Below are positions 8,896 to 16,066 of a stretch of 53,330 bases of DNA, piece after piece. Below the pieces are notes generated by a model, which searched no databases, was not told the DNA's origin, and saw only the letters and a list, made by a program, of their open reading frames with translations. Where the stretch lies: contig JAFXPL010000015.1 of NCBI GenBank assembly GCA_017527945.1, positions 1 to 53,330 of the forward strand. Reading direction: 5' to 3'. Every line of letters begins with the position of its first letter. Position 1 is the stretch's first letter. The DNA comes from Bacteroidales bacterium. GTDB taxonomy: Bacteria > Bacteroidota > Bacteroidia > Bacteroidales > WCHB1-69. A program made the translations under genes and the position numbers.

Positions 8896-8963
8896 AACGC
8901 TATGGTTTATACTATGTTAATTACTCTATTCCTCTGATATTTACGGTTTTTTGTTGATAATTC
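8896..8963. repeat. 68-bp direct repeat, copy 2 (5' leader of the DUF1016 gene)
   Basis: Near-identical to 7793-7860. It lies between the -7 box at 8975-8982 and the start codon at 8886, so it forms the untranslated leader of the nuclease mRNA. Confidence 0.95.
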
Positions 8964-8974
8964 TTTTGAAAGCG

Positions 8975-8982
8975 CAAAGGTA
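8975..8982 (-). promoter_or_regulatory. Promoter -7 box of the DUF1016 gene
   Basis: TACCTTTG on the minus strand, 88 bp before the start codon and outside the 68-bp repeat. Confidence 0.7.
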
Positions 8983-9041
8983 GCAAAAAAATCGGAATGC
9001 CAAAGATTCCGTTTTGTTGGTCAAGCAGATTTCGTCAGTCC

Positions 9042-9530
9042 TCAGCTTCCCACGCACCAGCCGTCGCACACCATCTCGTCCAACGAGTCGTACTGCGCCA
9101 CCACTACGGGGGTGCGTTCCTTTTGCATCAGCATAAACTCTACCTTTTCATCGGGGATGGCGCACACCACGTACTTGTAGTCCACTAAATCCTGGATGGC
9201 GATGATGGGGGTAAAGCCCTCCAGTTCAGGCGTGAGGTACTTCTCGTTCCAGCGCAGCTGCGGTGAGAACATCGGCTGGTCGTAACATCGGGAGAAGTCT
9301 CTCTTCCTGTCTTCAAACACGCTTTTCGCGTAATCCTTTATCATCTCGTCGATGAGCCGGTCAAATTCTTCCCATTGCTGCTTGCGCTCCCATTCGTAGA
9401 GATCACCTTCATAGATCAGATAGCCGTCTTCGATGGCACAGCGGTACATTTCCCGCCGCTCTTCTTCCGAGGCGGAGGTGATGGGGAAGAAAAAATCCCA
9501 CAGATAGTCTTTAACTTTTTCCTTATCCAT
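9042..9530 (-). CDS. Hypothetical acidic protein of the palindrome regulon (site A)
   Basis: 162 residues, not recognised. The N-terminal half is highly charged and probably helical (many E/K/R with W/Y, e.g. YLIYEGDLYEWERKQQWEEF); the C-terminal third looks like beta strands (IIAIQDLVDYKYVVCAI, RTPVVVAQYDSL). No signal peptide or membrane segment, so cytoplasmic. The ATG at 9530 was chosen because it follows the -7 box at 9553-9560; 27 bp further up is a perfect CTGCTAATAGCAG palindrome shared with four other units. It is a single-gene unit with repeats upstream. Confidence 0.75.
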   Translation of the reverse strand: MDKEKVKDYLWDFFFPITSASEEERREMYRCAIEDGYLIYEGDLYEWERKQQWEEFDRLIDEMIKDYAKSVFEDRKRDFSRCYDQPMFSPQLRWNEKYLTPELEGFTPIIAIQDLVDYKYVVCAIPDEKVEFMLMQKERTPVVVAQYDSLDEMVCDGWCVGS

Positions 9531-9552
9531 AGCTTTGTTGTTTTTTACGGTG

Positions 9553-9600
9553 CAAAAGTACAATATTGGGAAACAAGGGTGTGTTTTCTGCTAATAGCAG
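9553..9600 (-). promoter_or_regulatory. Promoter and shared palindrome, site A
   Basis: -7 box TACTTTTG (9553-9560, minus strand), 27-bp spacer, then CTGCTAATAGCAG (9588-9600). The same arrangement and spacing occur at 10834-10881, 14678-14725, 18262-18309 and 22193-22240. Confidence 0.8.
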
Positions 9601-9604
9601 GTAT

Positions 9605-9960
9605 TCCCTGCCGCCACCCTTCGTCACCACAGCCTGGCCAAACGGAATGGTGCGCTCCGCCGGACGGGGGAAGGGGGAAAGACGGGGGGCGTATTGAGTA
9701 ACACCCTCCCCTTGCGAGCCGGAGATTCCGTTTGGCCGGTCAGTTCCTCCGTTCCCGTCAGCGTGATGACATCCGTCAGTGCCGTCGCCCTTCGTCAACG
9801 CATCCTGGCCAAACGGAATGGTGCGCTCCGCCGGACGGGGGAAGGGGAAAAGACGGGGGGCGGAGAGGATAGTGCCGTAGCCAGCAACCTTTCCGTCGCC
9901 GCCCGTCTTTTCCCCTTTTTATTCCCGAGTGCGTTGCACCATTCCGCGAGACGCGTCAGC
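9605..9960. repeat. GC-rich dispersed repeat with long-hairpin arms
   Basis: Contains two near-identical segments, around 9631-9700 and 9810-9866 (ACGGAATGGTGCGCTCCGCC, then GGGGAAAAGACGGGGGGCGG), in inverted orientation to 9895-9947 (CCGCCCGTCTTTTCCCC ... GCACCATTCCGCG). The arms 9818-9866 and 9895-9947 can fold into a hairpin with stems near 50 nt. Related copies are at 12036-12187, 14735-14829, 20137-20230 and, decayed, at 5095. No gene is supported here. Confidence 0.75.
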
Positions 9961-10194
9961 GTCGAGCGGAACCTCCTGTCCGCAAGAGCACAAAGCTGCG
10001 TCGAGCGGAACCTCCTACTCGCAAGAGCACAAAGCTGCGTCGAGCGGGACCCCCTGCCCGCAAGAGCGCAAAGCTGCGTCGAGCGGAACCTCCTACTCGC
10101 AAGAGCGCAAAGCTGCGTCGAGCGGAACCTCCTGCCCGCAAGAGCACAAAGCTGCGTCGAGCGGAACCTCCCACTCGCAAGAGAGACACAAAAG
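9961..10194. repeat. Tandem array of six 39-bp units
   Basis: Units start at 9961, 10000, 10039, 10078, 10117 and 10156, each beginning GTCGAGCGG, centred on CTCGCAAGAGC and ending AAAGCTGC; the last unit diverges at its end. Unit differences are single-base. Because 39 is a multiple of 3, several frames stay open on both strands, but these are repeat artefacts and not genes. Two units of the same array occur at 12203-12280. Confidence 0.95.
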
Positions 10195-10258
10195 CCGCTC
10201 CCGCAAACTGTCAAGGAGGAGTCTTTCATCCAATCTACCTTCTTGCAGGAGTCGGCTT
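10192..10258 (-). repeat. 67-bp hairpin element downstream of the 5'-nucleotidase (copy 1)
   Basis: Imperfect palindrome: AAGCCGCTCCCGCAA (10192-10206) against TTGCAGGAGTCGGCTT (10243-10258), with one unpaired base and one mismatch. Read on the minus strand it ends in GGCTTTTGTG, so it may act as a terminator for the gene at 10314. An identical copy lies at 12278-12344 and a diverged one at 18319-18381. Confidence 0.8.
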
Positions 10259-10313
10259 TATAAGAATAGCGCATACAGTTTTCTGCATGGCTTTGCCAGC
10301 GACTGAGGTAGTA

Positions 10314-10790
10314 TTACTTCGCCATCAGATACGTCACCACCTCATCCCAACTGTGGAAACGTGCTTCCGGATTTTTCGGGTCGAAGTGGAGCAGCTCGCC
10401 GGAGAAATTGCCGGCTCCGCATTTGTTGGGCCGGTCGTCGATGAGGTAGTCACCATGGCAGAGGTTCTTGTGGTGCGAGAAGATGACGCGTTTGTAGAAC
10501 ACACTCCCCTCTTCGGCGCCGAAGTGCTTCTTCACCCACGCCAGTTTGTCGTTCAAAGCCGTGGGGTTCTTCCACGGGGCGGTGGAGAGGATATAGACAT
10601 CGTACTTCTCCGCCAATTTGTGCACGGCCTCGATGGCGCCCGGCATCGGATCCATCAGCGCGAAGATGCCCGGCACATCGTCAAGATTGCCTTCGTAGGC
10701 CTGTTTCGTGGCTTCGTCCAGGCTGTCGATGCCGGACTGGAAATCGACGAGGACATTGTCCATGTCGAAAAAGAGGATGGGTTTGCTCAT
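10314..10790 (-). CDS. Deoxy-pyrimidine 5'(3')-nucleotidase-like HAD protein
   Basis: 158-residue HAD-superfamily hydrolase of the cytosolic NT5C type, which dephosphorylates (deoxy)nucleoside monophosphates. Seen: motif I FFDMDNVLVD (nucleophile and acid Asp), motif II LSTAPW, a Lys before motif III (FSHHKNLCHGDYLIDDRP, with the acidic pair DD). The start at 10790 follows the -7 box at 10834-10841; site B of the shared palindrome lies 27 bp above it. Two broken relatives of its N-terminus occur at 12352-12525 and 19082-19166. Nucleotide-pool control in an accessory region is compatible with a defence role, but that is speculation. Confidence 0.85.
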   Translation of the reverse strand: MSKPILFFDMDNVLVDFQSGIDSLDEATKQAYEGNLDDVPGIFALMDPMPGAIEAVHKLAEKYDVYILSTAPWKNPTALNDKLAWVKKHFGAEEGSVFYKRVIFSHHKNLCHGDYLIDDRPNKCGAGNFSGELLHFDPKNPEARFHSWDEVVTYLMAK

Positions 10791-10833
10791 AACATTGTGG
10801 GTTATAGAAGATTCGTAACAGAATTTTACGCGG

Positions 10834-10881
10834 CAAAGATAGGATAAAAACGGGGATGGGTGGCGGAGTTGCGAGTAGCAA
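10834..10881 (-). promoter_or_regulatory. Promoter and shared palindrome, site B
   Basis: -7 box TATCTTTG (10834-10841), 27-bp spacer, then TTGCGAGTAGCAA (10869-10881), a 10-of-13 match to CTGCTAATAGCAG. Confidence 0.7.
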
Positions 10882-11012
10882 AAAAACCGGCAGCGGGGTT
10901 GCGTGCCAATGTTGGGGATGAGGGGGCGGGGAAAGTGAATACGAACTTGTTCTGTTGGACGCAACGTGGATTTTCTCTCAACGTCTTTAGTCTCGGTGTT
11001 GTCATTCTGCTA

Positions 11013-11682
11013 TTATTCCTCCTGCTCATAATAATAGGAATAGTCGATGCCTTTCATAAAAATTTCACGATCGTCGATCTTGTCGGTCATTGCCCCTTTC
11101 AGCAAGGTTCTGATGGGTTCGGTGTCCGTCACACTCCGTCGCATGGCTTCCAAATAGTCGTTACATTGTGCCGCCTTTCGATATGGTCTTGGTGCGTATC
11201 TTTCCGGCAAAGTTGTAGAGCCCGCCGAAGAGGTAGGCATGGATCTGCTGGAGGCATTCCACCGTGCCGGGCTTCATACTGTCGAGGATGCCGCTCTCAA
11301 ACAGCGTGTAGGCCTTCTTCTTACTCTGACCGTCGATGGTGTTGTCGCTATAGACGAACCAGTCGAGGAAGGCGCTTGCGCGGTTGTCCGGGTAGTTTTT
11401 GGCCAGAGTCAGAACACATTGAGCGTCCAAAGCATCGGCGGAACGTTGCTTCCCGTCGGGAGCCATGAATTTGAAGTGGTTAGTGACACTAACCAGTTGG
11501 ATACCATCTTTGGCCATCTTGCCTTTCAGGTATTTCCAATAGTTGCGGCCTTTTGTGTAGTCTTCCTCGTCGTTAATGGCGCGCACGATGTCCGTGGCCG
11601 AGAACCACCATTTGGAGTTCTCCTCATCCCAAACCGCACGAACCACGTGATCATTGCAGAATCTTATAGATTTCTTGCTCAT
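11013..11682 (-). pseudogene. Bro-N/Fic fusion gene with its catalytic core deleted
   Basis: Residues 1-110 from 11682 are a Bro-N domain ([21 protein letters not shown]). Then comes the start of a Fic domain ([37 protein letters not shown]), and the frame stops at 11161. Just beyond, in another frame, is a typical Fic C-terminus ([39 protein letters not shown]) ending at 11013. The middle, including the HPFxxGNGR catalytic motif expected in Fic AMPylators, is missing. The simplest reading is one internal deletion that also shifted the frame. The product should have no Fic transferase activity. Confidence 0.85.
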
Positions 11683-11703
11683 AACACTGTAATAATTCGA
11701 TGG

Positions 11704-11711
11704 CAAAGATA
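11704..11711 (-). promoter_or_regulatory. Promoter -7 box of the Bro-N/Fic pseudogene
   Basis: TATCTTTG on the minus strand, 21 bp before the ATG at 11682. No palindrome 27 bp upstream. Confidence 0.65.
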
Positions 11712-12035
11712 CAACAAATATTTGAATTTGTCAAGGGATTAGCGTTTTTTGTTTCCTGCTGCCAGTCAACGCATTGCAATCCTTAATTTAACAATTAAAC
11801 TTTGAATAGTAAATTTTCCTGATCGGATTTGGGAATGAAAACAGCGATGGGGCGAAACCGCAATGGCGACGTGGTTTACGTTCCCATGTATATGACGATG
11901 TTTTTGTGAGGGCTGCCACTTTATCAGTTCCGCCATAATTTTCTTCATATCATCATTGTTGATTTGAGTGCGGAACTAAAACCTGTCCGGTTGAACGGGA
12001 TTCCGTAAAACTCATAGCTTTCTGTTGGAGATTCC
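11712..12035. other. Intergenic stretch without a supported gene
   Basis: Holds only a 60-codon minus-strand frame (11766-11948, beginning MKKIMAELIKWQPSQKHRH) that I do not recognise and that lacks a clear -7 box. It may be the rest of a gene whose upstream part was lost when the hairpin element at 12036-12344 arrived. Confidence 0.4.
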
Positions 12036-12187
12036 GCTTGCTCACTGCGTTCGCGGCGGAATGGTGCTTGCCGGCGAACGAAAGAGAGGAAAAGACGGGC
12101 GGCGGAGAGGATAGTGCCGTAGCCAGCAACCTTTCCGTCGCCGCCCGTCTTTTCCCCTTTTTATTCCCGAGTGCGTTGCACCATTCC
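12036..12187. repeat. Long-hairpin GC-rich repeat, copy at 12036
   Basis: Left arm 12057-12105 (GGCGGAATGGTGC ... GGAAAAGACGGGCGGCGG) is an inverted counterpart of right arm 12128-12187 (CGCCGCCCGTCTTTTCCCC ... GCACCATTCCGC), with a loop of roughly 22 nt. The loop and right arm are nearly identical to 9868-9947, so the two loci share a recent common source. Confidence 0.8.
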
Positions 12188-12202
12188 GCGAGACGCGCCA
12201 GC

Positions 12203-12280
12203 GTCGAGCGGAACCTCCTGCTCGCAAGAGCGCAAAGCTGCGTCGAGCGGAACCTCCCGCCCGCAAGAGAGACACAAAAG
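12203..12280. repeat. Two 39-bp tandem units
   Basis: Units at 12203-12241 and 12242-12280, the same sequence family as the six-unit array at 9961-10194. The copy-number difference (2 versus 6) shows that the array expands or contracts. Confidence 0.9.
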
Positions 12281-12344
12281 CCGCTCCCGCAAACTGTCAA
12301 GGAGGAGTCTTTCATCCAATCTACCTTCTTGCAGGAGTCGGCTT
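12278..12344 (-). repeat. 67-bp hairpin element (copy 2)
   Basis: Identical to 10192-10258. Here it directly follows codon 58 of a truncated 5'-nucleotidase copy, so the element boundary CTTATAAAGCCG marks the break point. Confidence 0.85.
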
Positions 12345-12351
12345 TATAAGG

Positions 12352-12525
12352 TTTGTGTACGGCCTCAAGGGCACCCGGCATCGGGTCCATCAGCACGAAG
12401 ATACCCGGCACATCGTCAAGATTGCCTTCGTAGGCTTGTTTCGTTGCTTCGTCCAGGCGGTCAATGCCGGACTGGAAATTGACGAGGACGTTGTCCATAT
12501 CGAAAAAGAGGATGGGTTTTGGCAT
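12352..12525 (-). pseudogene. Truncated N-terminus of a second 5'-nucleotidase copy
   Basis: 58 codons starting at 12525 (ILFFDMDNVLVNFQSGIDRL onward) match the intact gene at 10314-10790 almost residue for residue up to LEAVHK. The frame then runs into the hairpin element. HAD motifs II and III are lost. The regulon promoter of the intact copy is also absent; a divergent promoter now lies upstream. Confidence 0.9.
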
Positions 12526-12571
12526 ACGAGGATTATTTTTAGCAGAATTTTTCCATTTCAAAAAAATGTTG

Positions 12572-12579
12572 TACTTTTG
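12572..12579 (+). promoter_or_regulatory. Promoter -7 box of the 12745 gene
   Basis: TACTTTTGCCGCC on the plus strand, 165 bp before the start codon. A half-site TAGCAG ends 26 bp upstream (12540-12545), close to but not at the 27-bp spacing of sites A-E. Confidence 0.75.
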
Positions 12580-12744
12580 CCGCCGGATGAGAAAGAGGAA
12601 CGGATTTACGTCAAATTGCCAACCTCTCTAAAAAACGCGCTAAATAACAACCCGCCATACGCGGTGTTCTTTAGCGATAAAGGGCACCGCGTTTCTCATC
12701 TTCGGCACAGGACCTTCCGGTGTAGAGGCAACCGGAACCGAAAG
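12580..12744 (+). promoter_or_regulatory. Structured 5' leader with possible pseudoknot and start-proximal hairpin
   Basis: Interleaved arms: CGCTAAA (12638-12644) with TTTAGCG (12670-12676), and ACGCGGTG (12659-12666) with CACCGCGT (12685-12692). The order a-b-a'-b' gives an H-type pseudoknot or two mutually exclusive hairpins. A third hairpin, TTCCGGT/ACCGGAA (12715-12721 / 12731-12737) with outer TTCGG/CCGAA, ends 2 nt before the ATG at 12745 and would cover the ribosome-binding region. It fits no riboswitch class I know. Confidence 0.55.
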
Positions 12745-13818
12745 ATGAACGAAAATCATCACATCACCTTGCTCAGCGGACGCGAACTTTTGTGCTACCC
12801 GAAAGTGGAGCCCTCCGCACCCATCGACAACCGCATGAAACTCGACACCACGGGACAGTACCTCACCATCGGTCGGCGGAGACCTGTCGTGGAAACCACC
12901 CCGCCGGAGGAGGAAGAGCAGCGCAGGCTGGCCGTGAAATTCTTCACCGACCACGCCTTCTTCTTCCTCGACCACCACAAAGAAATCCTGAACGACAGCC
13001 GCATGTTCCTCGCCCCCGTACCTGTTAGAAACGGCATCGCCTACATGGGCACCAGCGGGTTCAAGTGTCCCACCTTGGGCGTCTATATCGAATGGTGGAT
13101 GAGCTGCATTCCCGCCATCATCGGCCGCTACCGCAAAGACACGTGGCTGGTGTATCACATCGCGGGAAGTCCGCTGTCGGGCCGCAACTGCTGCGGCATC
13201 GTCAACGCCAACGGGGAATGCCGGTCGGAGTGCCTGCCCAATCCGTTCAGTGCTATCTGGCATTCCTTCGTGGAAGTCAACACCCGCTACGACGAGGCCA
13301 AGGAGCACTACGAGGCCTACTCGTTAGAGGAGGTGGTGAAGCTGCTGGAGGCCAACGACAAAGGCGACAGTCTGTTAGAAAGAGAGTTGTTTCTCCTTCG
13401 GCGCGAGAATCAGGTGTTGCGGCAGCAAATACAGGACACTCAGGAGGCCGGTGCCAAGGCGATGGAGAAGATGCGGAGCACCCTGCTGAAGGCCTACCTC
13501 GAATGCAAGCGCGAGACACTCACGAACTGGTATGCCGACTACTGCCGGAAGCAGGAGGAGGGCAAGCGGGAACTCAAGGAGCTGGAAGCCCGCCAGCAGC
13601 ATCTCAAACAGCAATTCCAGGCAGGTGAAATCTCACGGATGTTTTACCACCACCAGAATGCACCGCTGAAGGAAAGGCACTTTGAGGTGGAACAAACGCT
13701 CAAATTCATGGCGAATAAGGAGCTTTCTGAACTGCTCGCCGGCGTGTTCAACCCGCTGGGCGACACAGGGCTCATCACGTTCGACGAGGTGGTGGAATTT
13801 GTGGGAGGGCATCTGTGA
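12745..13818 (+). CDS. Unrecognised protein with C-terminal coiled coil
   Basis: 357 residues. The N-terminal 190 residues look globular, rich in aromatic and Cys residues (YIEWWMSCIPAIIGRYRKD, CCGIVNANGECRSECLPNPF). From about residue 200 on, a long charged helical region (LFLLRRENQVLRQQIQDTQE, KELEARQQHLKQQFQ) predicts a coiled coil. No signal peptide or membrane helix. I do not recognise the family. The frame is open far upstream, but ATG 12745 is the natural start after the -7 box and leader. It is convergent with the minus-strand gene at 13834, 15 bp away. Confidence 0.75.
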   Translation: MNENHHITLLSGRELLCYPKVEPSAPIDNRMKLDTTGQYLTIGRRRPVVETTPPEEEEQRRLAVKFFTDHAFFFLDHHKEILNDSRMFLAPVPVRNGIAYMGTSGFKCPTLGVYIEWWMSCIPAIIGRYRKDTWLVYHIAGSPLSGRNCCGIVNANGECRSECLPNPFSAIWHSFVEVNTRYDEAKEHYEAYSLEEVVKLLEANDKGDSLLERELFLLRRENQVLRQQIQDTQEAGAKAMEKMRSTLLKAYLECKRETLTNWYADYCRKQEEGKRELKELEARQQHLKQQFQAGEISRMFYHHQNAPLKERHFEVEQTLKFMANKELSELLAGVFNPLGDTGLITFDEVVEFVGGHL

Positions 13819-13833
13819 TGCCCCCCTCCTTCT

Positions 13834-14640
13834 TCACACCTCAAACGGCCACTTCAGCACGAAATCGTCCGGGGTGAGTTTTATGCCGTAGCGGGGGTTG
13901 CCGTAACGGTCCGTCCCCATGATTTCAATACTGTAGCATTTCTCCCATTTGTACTTGATGACATAGTTGTCGAAAAGCTTGTCGAAATACTTCCGGACGG
14001 AGGCGGTGGCGTTTGCGAAGTTGTTGGAAACCGTGCCCTTCTCCAACCAGGATTCCACCTCCTTGATGTCCCCGTGCTTGCCGCTGACGTTTTGGTAAAT
14101 GAACATCAACTCCTCCTTGTAATCCCCCATCTCAAATTGCGAGAGACAGCGCGGGATCGTGTTTTCCTTCGTAGCTCGCACAATTTGGCGAAGGAAAAAG
14201 ACATACAGCGTTTTCGACAAGTTCCCCCGCCCAAAAGTCACCTTTTTGAGTTTTTGGTCGGGAAGTTCAACAAAGATCCCATTTTCTTTCACGACAATAC
14301 GGCACGGATCTTTCTGTTTGTTTTTGTTGTTCAGCCTCCGCAACCCCTTTTTCATCAACGTGGCCGCAAGGTCAACATTCCCCTTTGTGCGTATGGAGAC
14401 CCATTCCAACAACTCTTCCACCATTTGATTTTTATCCTCCACATCATCCAGCATACGCTCCAACTCCCCTAACGTCGTATGGTTCGGTTTGACGATGAGG
14501 GGTTCGTCGTCGCCTTCGACATAAAACGAGCCATCCCACGGTTCGACCGATTCGGCACCAAGCGATTCTTGGAGGTTGTCGGCACTTACCATCTCTTCTG
14601 ACCTCATAACATCTAATTTTTTCTGTGCATCTGATTCCAT
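13834..14640 (-). CDS. Unknown-family protein (site C), C-terminal paralogue of the 28112 gene
   Basis: 268 residues. The N-terminus is acidic. From about residue 110 to the end it aligns with the C-terminus of the protein at 28112-29323: CRIVVKENGIFVELPDQKLK with CKIKVKDKSIYRMLPTNELK, the LYVFF segment, a DYK segment, then CYSIEIMG with CYSIEILG, and a final LTPDDFVLKWPF with LDPDDIELGWPY. I recognise no catalytic motif and no known domain. Cytoplasmic. It has its own promoter with a site-C palindrome. Confidence 0.8.
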   Translation of the reverse strand: MESDAQKKLDVMRSEEMVSADNLQESLGAESVEPWDGSFYVEGDDEPLIVKPNHTTLGELERMLDDVEDKNQMVEELLEWVSIRTKGNVDLAATLMKKGLRRLNNKNKQKDPCRIVVKENGIFVELPDQKLKKVTFGRGNLSKTLYVFFLRQIVRATKENTIPRCLSQFEMGDYKEELMFIYQNVSGKHGDIKEVESWLEKGTVSNNFANATASVRKYFDKLFDNYVIKYKWEKCYSIEIMGTDRYGNPRYGIKLTPDDFVLKWPFEV

Positions 14641-14677
14641 TTCGGTAAATTTGTTTTGTTTAAACTGAATAACACGG

Positions 14678-14725
14678 CAAAAATAGGAAAACTTTGCGGT
14701 GCCAGGGGAATTTTGCTAATAGAAG
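14678..14725 (-). promoter_or_regulatory. Promoter and shared palindrome, site C
   Basis: -7 box TATTTTTG (14678-14685), 27-bp spacer, then TTGCTAATAGAAG (14713-14725), an 11-of-13 match. Confidence 0.7.
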
Positions 14726-14734
14726 ATATTCCCT

Positions 14735-14829
14735 GCCGCCGCCCGTCTTTTCCCCTCTCTTTCCCGAGCGCGTTGCACCATTCCGCGAGACGCGCCAGCG
14801 TCGAGCGGAACCTCCTGCTCGCAAGAGTG
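14735..14829. repeat. GC-rich dispersed repeat (one arm plus a partial 39-bp unit)
   Basis: GCCGCCCGTCTTTTCCCC, then GCACCATTCCGCGAGACGCG, then GTCGAGCGGAACCTCCTGCT. It matches the right arm and first unit of the 9891 and 12128 copies but lacks the inverted left arm. Confidence 0.8.
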
Positions 14830-14921
14830 CCTATTATGGACAGCCTTGGACCATTCCTCGCTGAACCAGATGTTGTCGGGGATGATGTCCTTGTCCGGGA
14901 TGATGTTTCCTGAATAATGAT

Positions 14922-15218
14922 TCATAATGGTTTTCCTTTTAGTTTATCCTCTTCTTCTGATGACAGTGTTCGCAGTTTCCTTTTCACAAGATCTTCTATG
15001 TGCGAAAGTAAGTATAGCAAGTCTCCACGGGTGGCTTCAGGGGACATCTTCAGCTGAAATGTGGTTCCCTCTATTTGGAAGTATTCGCCTGCTGGCTTGA
15101 AATCCTCGGGCTTCATTTGTGCGATTTTTTCCCTGTATTTGTTGAGATTCTGAAGTGTTTCAACCAATTCAGCTTCGGTAATACGATTTTGTTCGTTTTC
15201 TTTCTCGTTCATCATCAA
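14922..15218 (-). CDS. Small acidic helical protein, last gene of the site-D operon
   Basis: 98 residues starting MMMNEKENEQ; any of the three Met codons (15218, 15215, 15212) could be used. Rich in E/K/L and probably helical. It has a FQIEGTTFQLKMSPEATRGD segment and a C-terminal LSHIEDLVKRKL helix. No known domain. It sits 47 bp after the previous gene with no promoter box between, so it probably ends the operon that starts at 18239. Confidence 0.65.
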   Translation of the reverse strand: MMMNEKENEQNRITEAELVETLQNLNKYREKIAQMKPEDFKPAGEYFQIEGTTFQLKMSPEATRGDLLYLLSHIEDLVKRKLRTLSSEEEDKLKGKPL

Positions 15219-15265
15219 TAGTGTTTTATCTTTGTAGCGTGCCGATGGAACGCTGGCGAACGAGT

Positions 15266-16024
15266 TCAGTTTGCCCTATAAAGCCGTAGCATTTCCTCGT
15301 ATTTCGCTTTCAGTTTCTCCCGCAACGCTTTCGGCACCGACTTGGTGGGACGGAACACATTCGGTGATTCGGGGTGGAAGTGGGTGTCGCCCTCGCCTAA
15401 GGAGTAAACCAAGTAGCTGTCGTCGCTGTAGTCCCAATGGTAAATGCAATTCTCCTCCTTGACTTCAACGCTTTTGTCGCGACATGACTTTTGGCAATCC
15501 TTCATGCAATCTTCCCAGCAACGTTTACGAAAACCGGCGTAGTCCTCCATAGTGGGCTGTGCGTGTCCTACCACACAGAGCTCCGCTCCCCATTCGTCAA
15601 TCACCTCCACGATGTCGCCTGGCTGGAATCGGATCTGCTCGGGGGTGCGGCCCTTGAAATGGCGTTCGCATTGGTAATCCAGCAGAGATTCGTCGTTGGG
15701 CTTCCCATTGGCAGTGTAGGTGCGCACCGACTGGGTACTGCTACATTTCCACACCTCTGTGCCAAGTTTGTATTCCGTGATTCTGTACGCCAGCACGACG
15801 TCATGCCCGAAACGTTTCTCGTCGTTATGGTATTCTTCCTTCTCCGCAATGTCTTTCAGGCGTTCGCATTCACTCTCTTGGTATCCTTTTGCGTCATGAG
15901 TCATTTGTGCTTCCGCTTTGGCTAAAGTTGAAAACAACCCCATCGTGTTTATCTGACTTTTCCGAAGTGGATAGCGCGTTTTGCTGTTGGTGTAAATCCT
16001 TATTAATTCAAAAACGGTTTTCAT
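15266..16024 (-). CDS. Unrecognised Cys-rich protein, third gene of the site-D operon
   Basis: 252 residues if started at 16024; an internal ATG 27 codons later (MGLFSTLAKAEAQ) is possible. A central segment (RFQPGDIVEVIDEWGAEL) resembles a small beta-barrel, followed by a Cys-rich stretch (CWEDCMKDCQKSCRD) whose spacing could bind metal, then an aspartate/tyrosine-rich part and a basic helix. No known family. The 42-bp gap to the previous gene has no -7 box, so co-transcription is likely. Confidence 0.65.
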   Translation of the reverse strand: MKTVFELIRIYTNSKTRYPLRKSQINTMGLFSTLAKAEAQMTHDAKGYQESECERLKDIAEKEEYHNDEKRFGHDVVLAYRITEYKLGTEVWKCSSTQSVRTYTANGKPNDESLLDYQCERHFKGRTPEQIRFQPGDIVEVIDEWGAELCVVGHAQPTMEDYAGFRKRCWEDCMKDCQKSCRDKSVEVKEENCIYHWDYSDDSYLVYSLGEGDTHFHPESPNVFRPTKSVPKALREKLKAKYEEMLRLYRAN

Positions 16025-16066
16025 AACAATCTTTACAAAATATCATTTGCACAATGCGACACATAC

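Noticed and set aside
9961..10194. Possible CRISPR array
   Set aside because: Units are directly adjacent with no unique spacers and no cas genes nearby.
10192..10258. Integron attC site
   Set aside because: The shape is similar, but I see no GTTRRRY core pair, no integron integrase and no series of cassettes in one orientation with consistent boundaries; kept only as a question.
9694..10306. Several open frames on both strands encoding Arg/Ser/Leu-rich repeats
   Set aside because: They arise because the 39-bp unit is a multiple of three; no start signal, no -7 box, and the repeat is intergenic at its other loci.
11766..11948. 60-codon minus-strand gene
   Set aside because: No promoter box and no recognisable similarity; mentioned under the intergenic entry only.
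15227..15234. TATCTTTG on the plus strand
   Set aside because: No plus-strand gene follows; probably chance.
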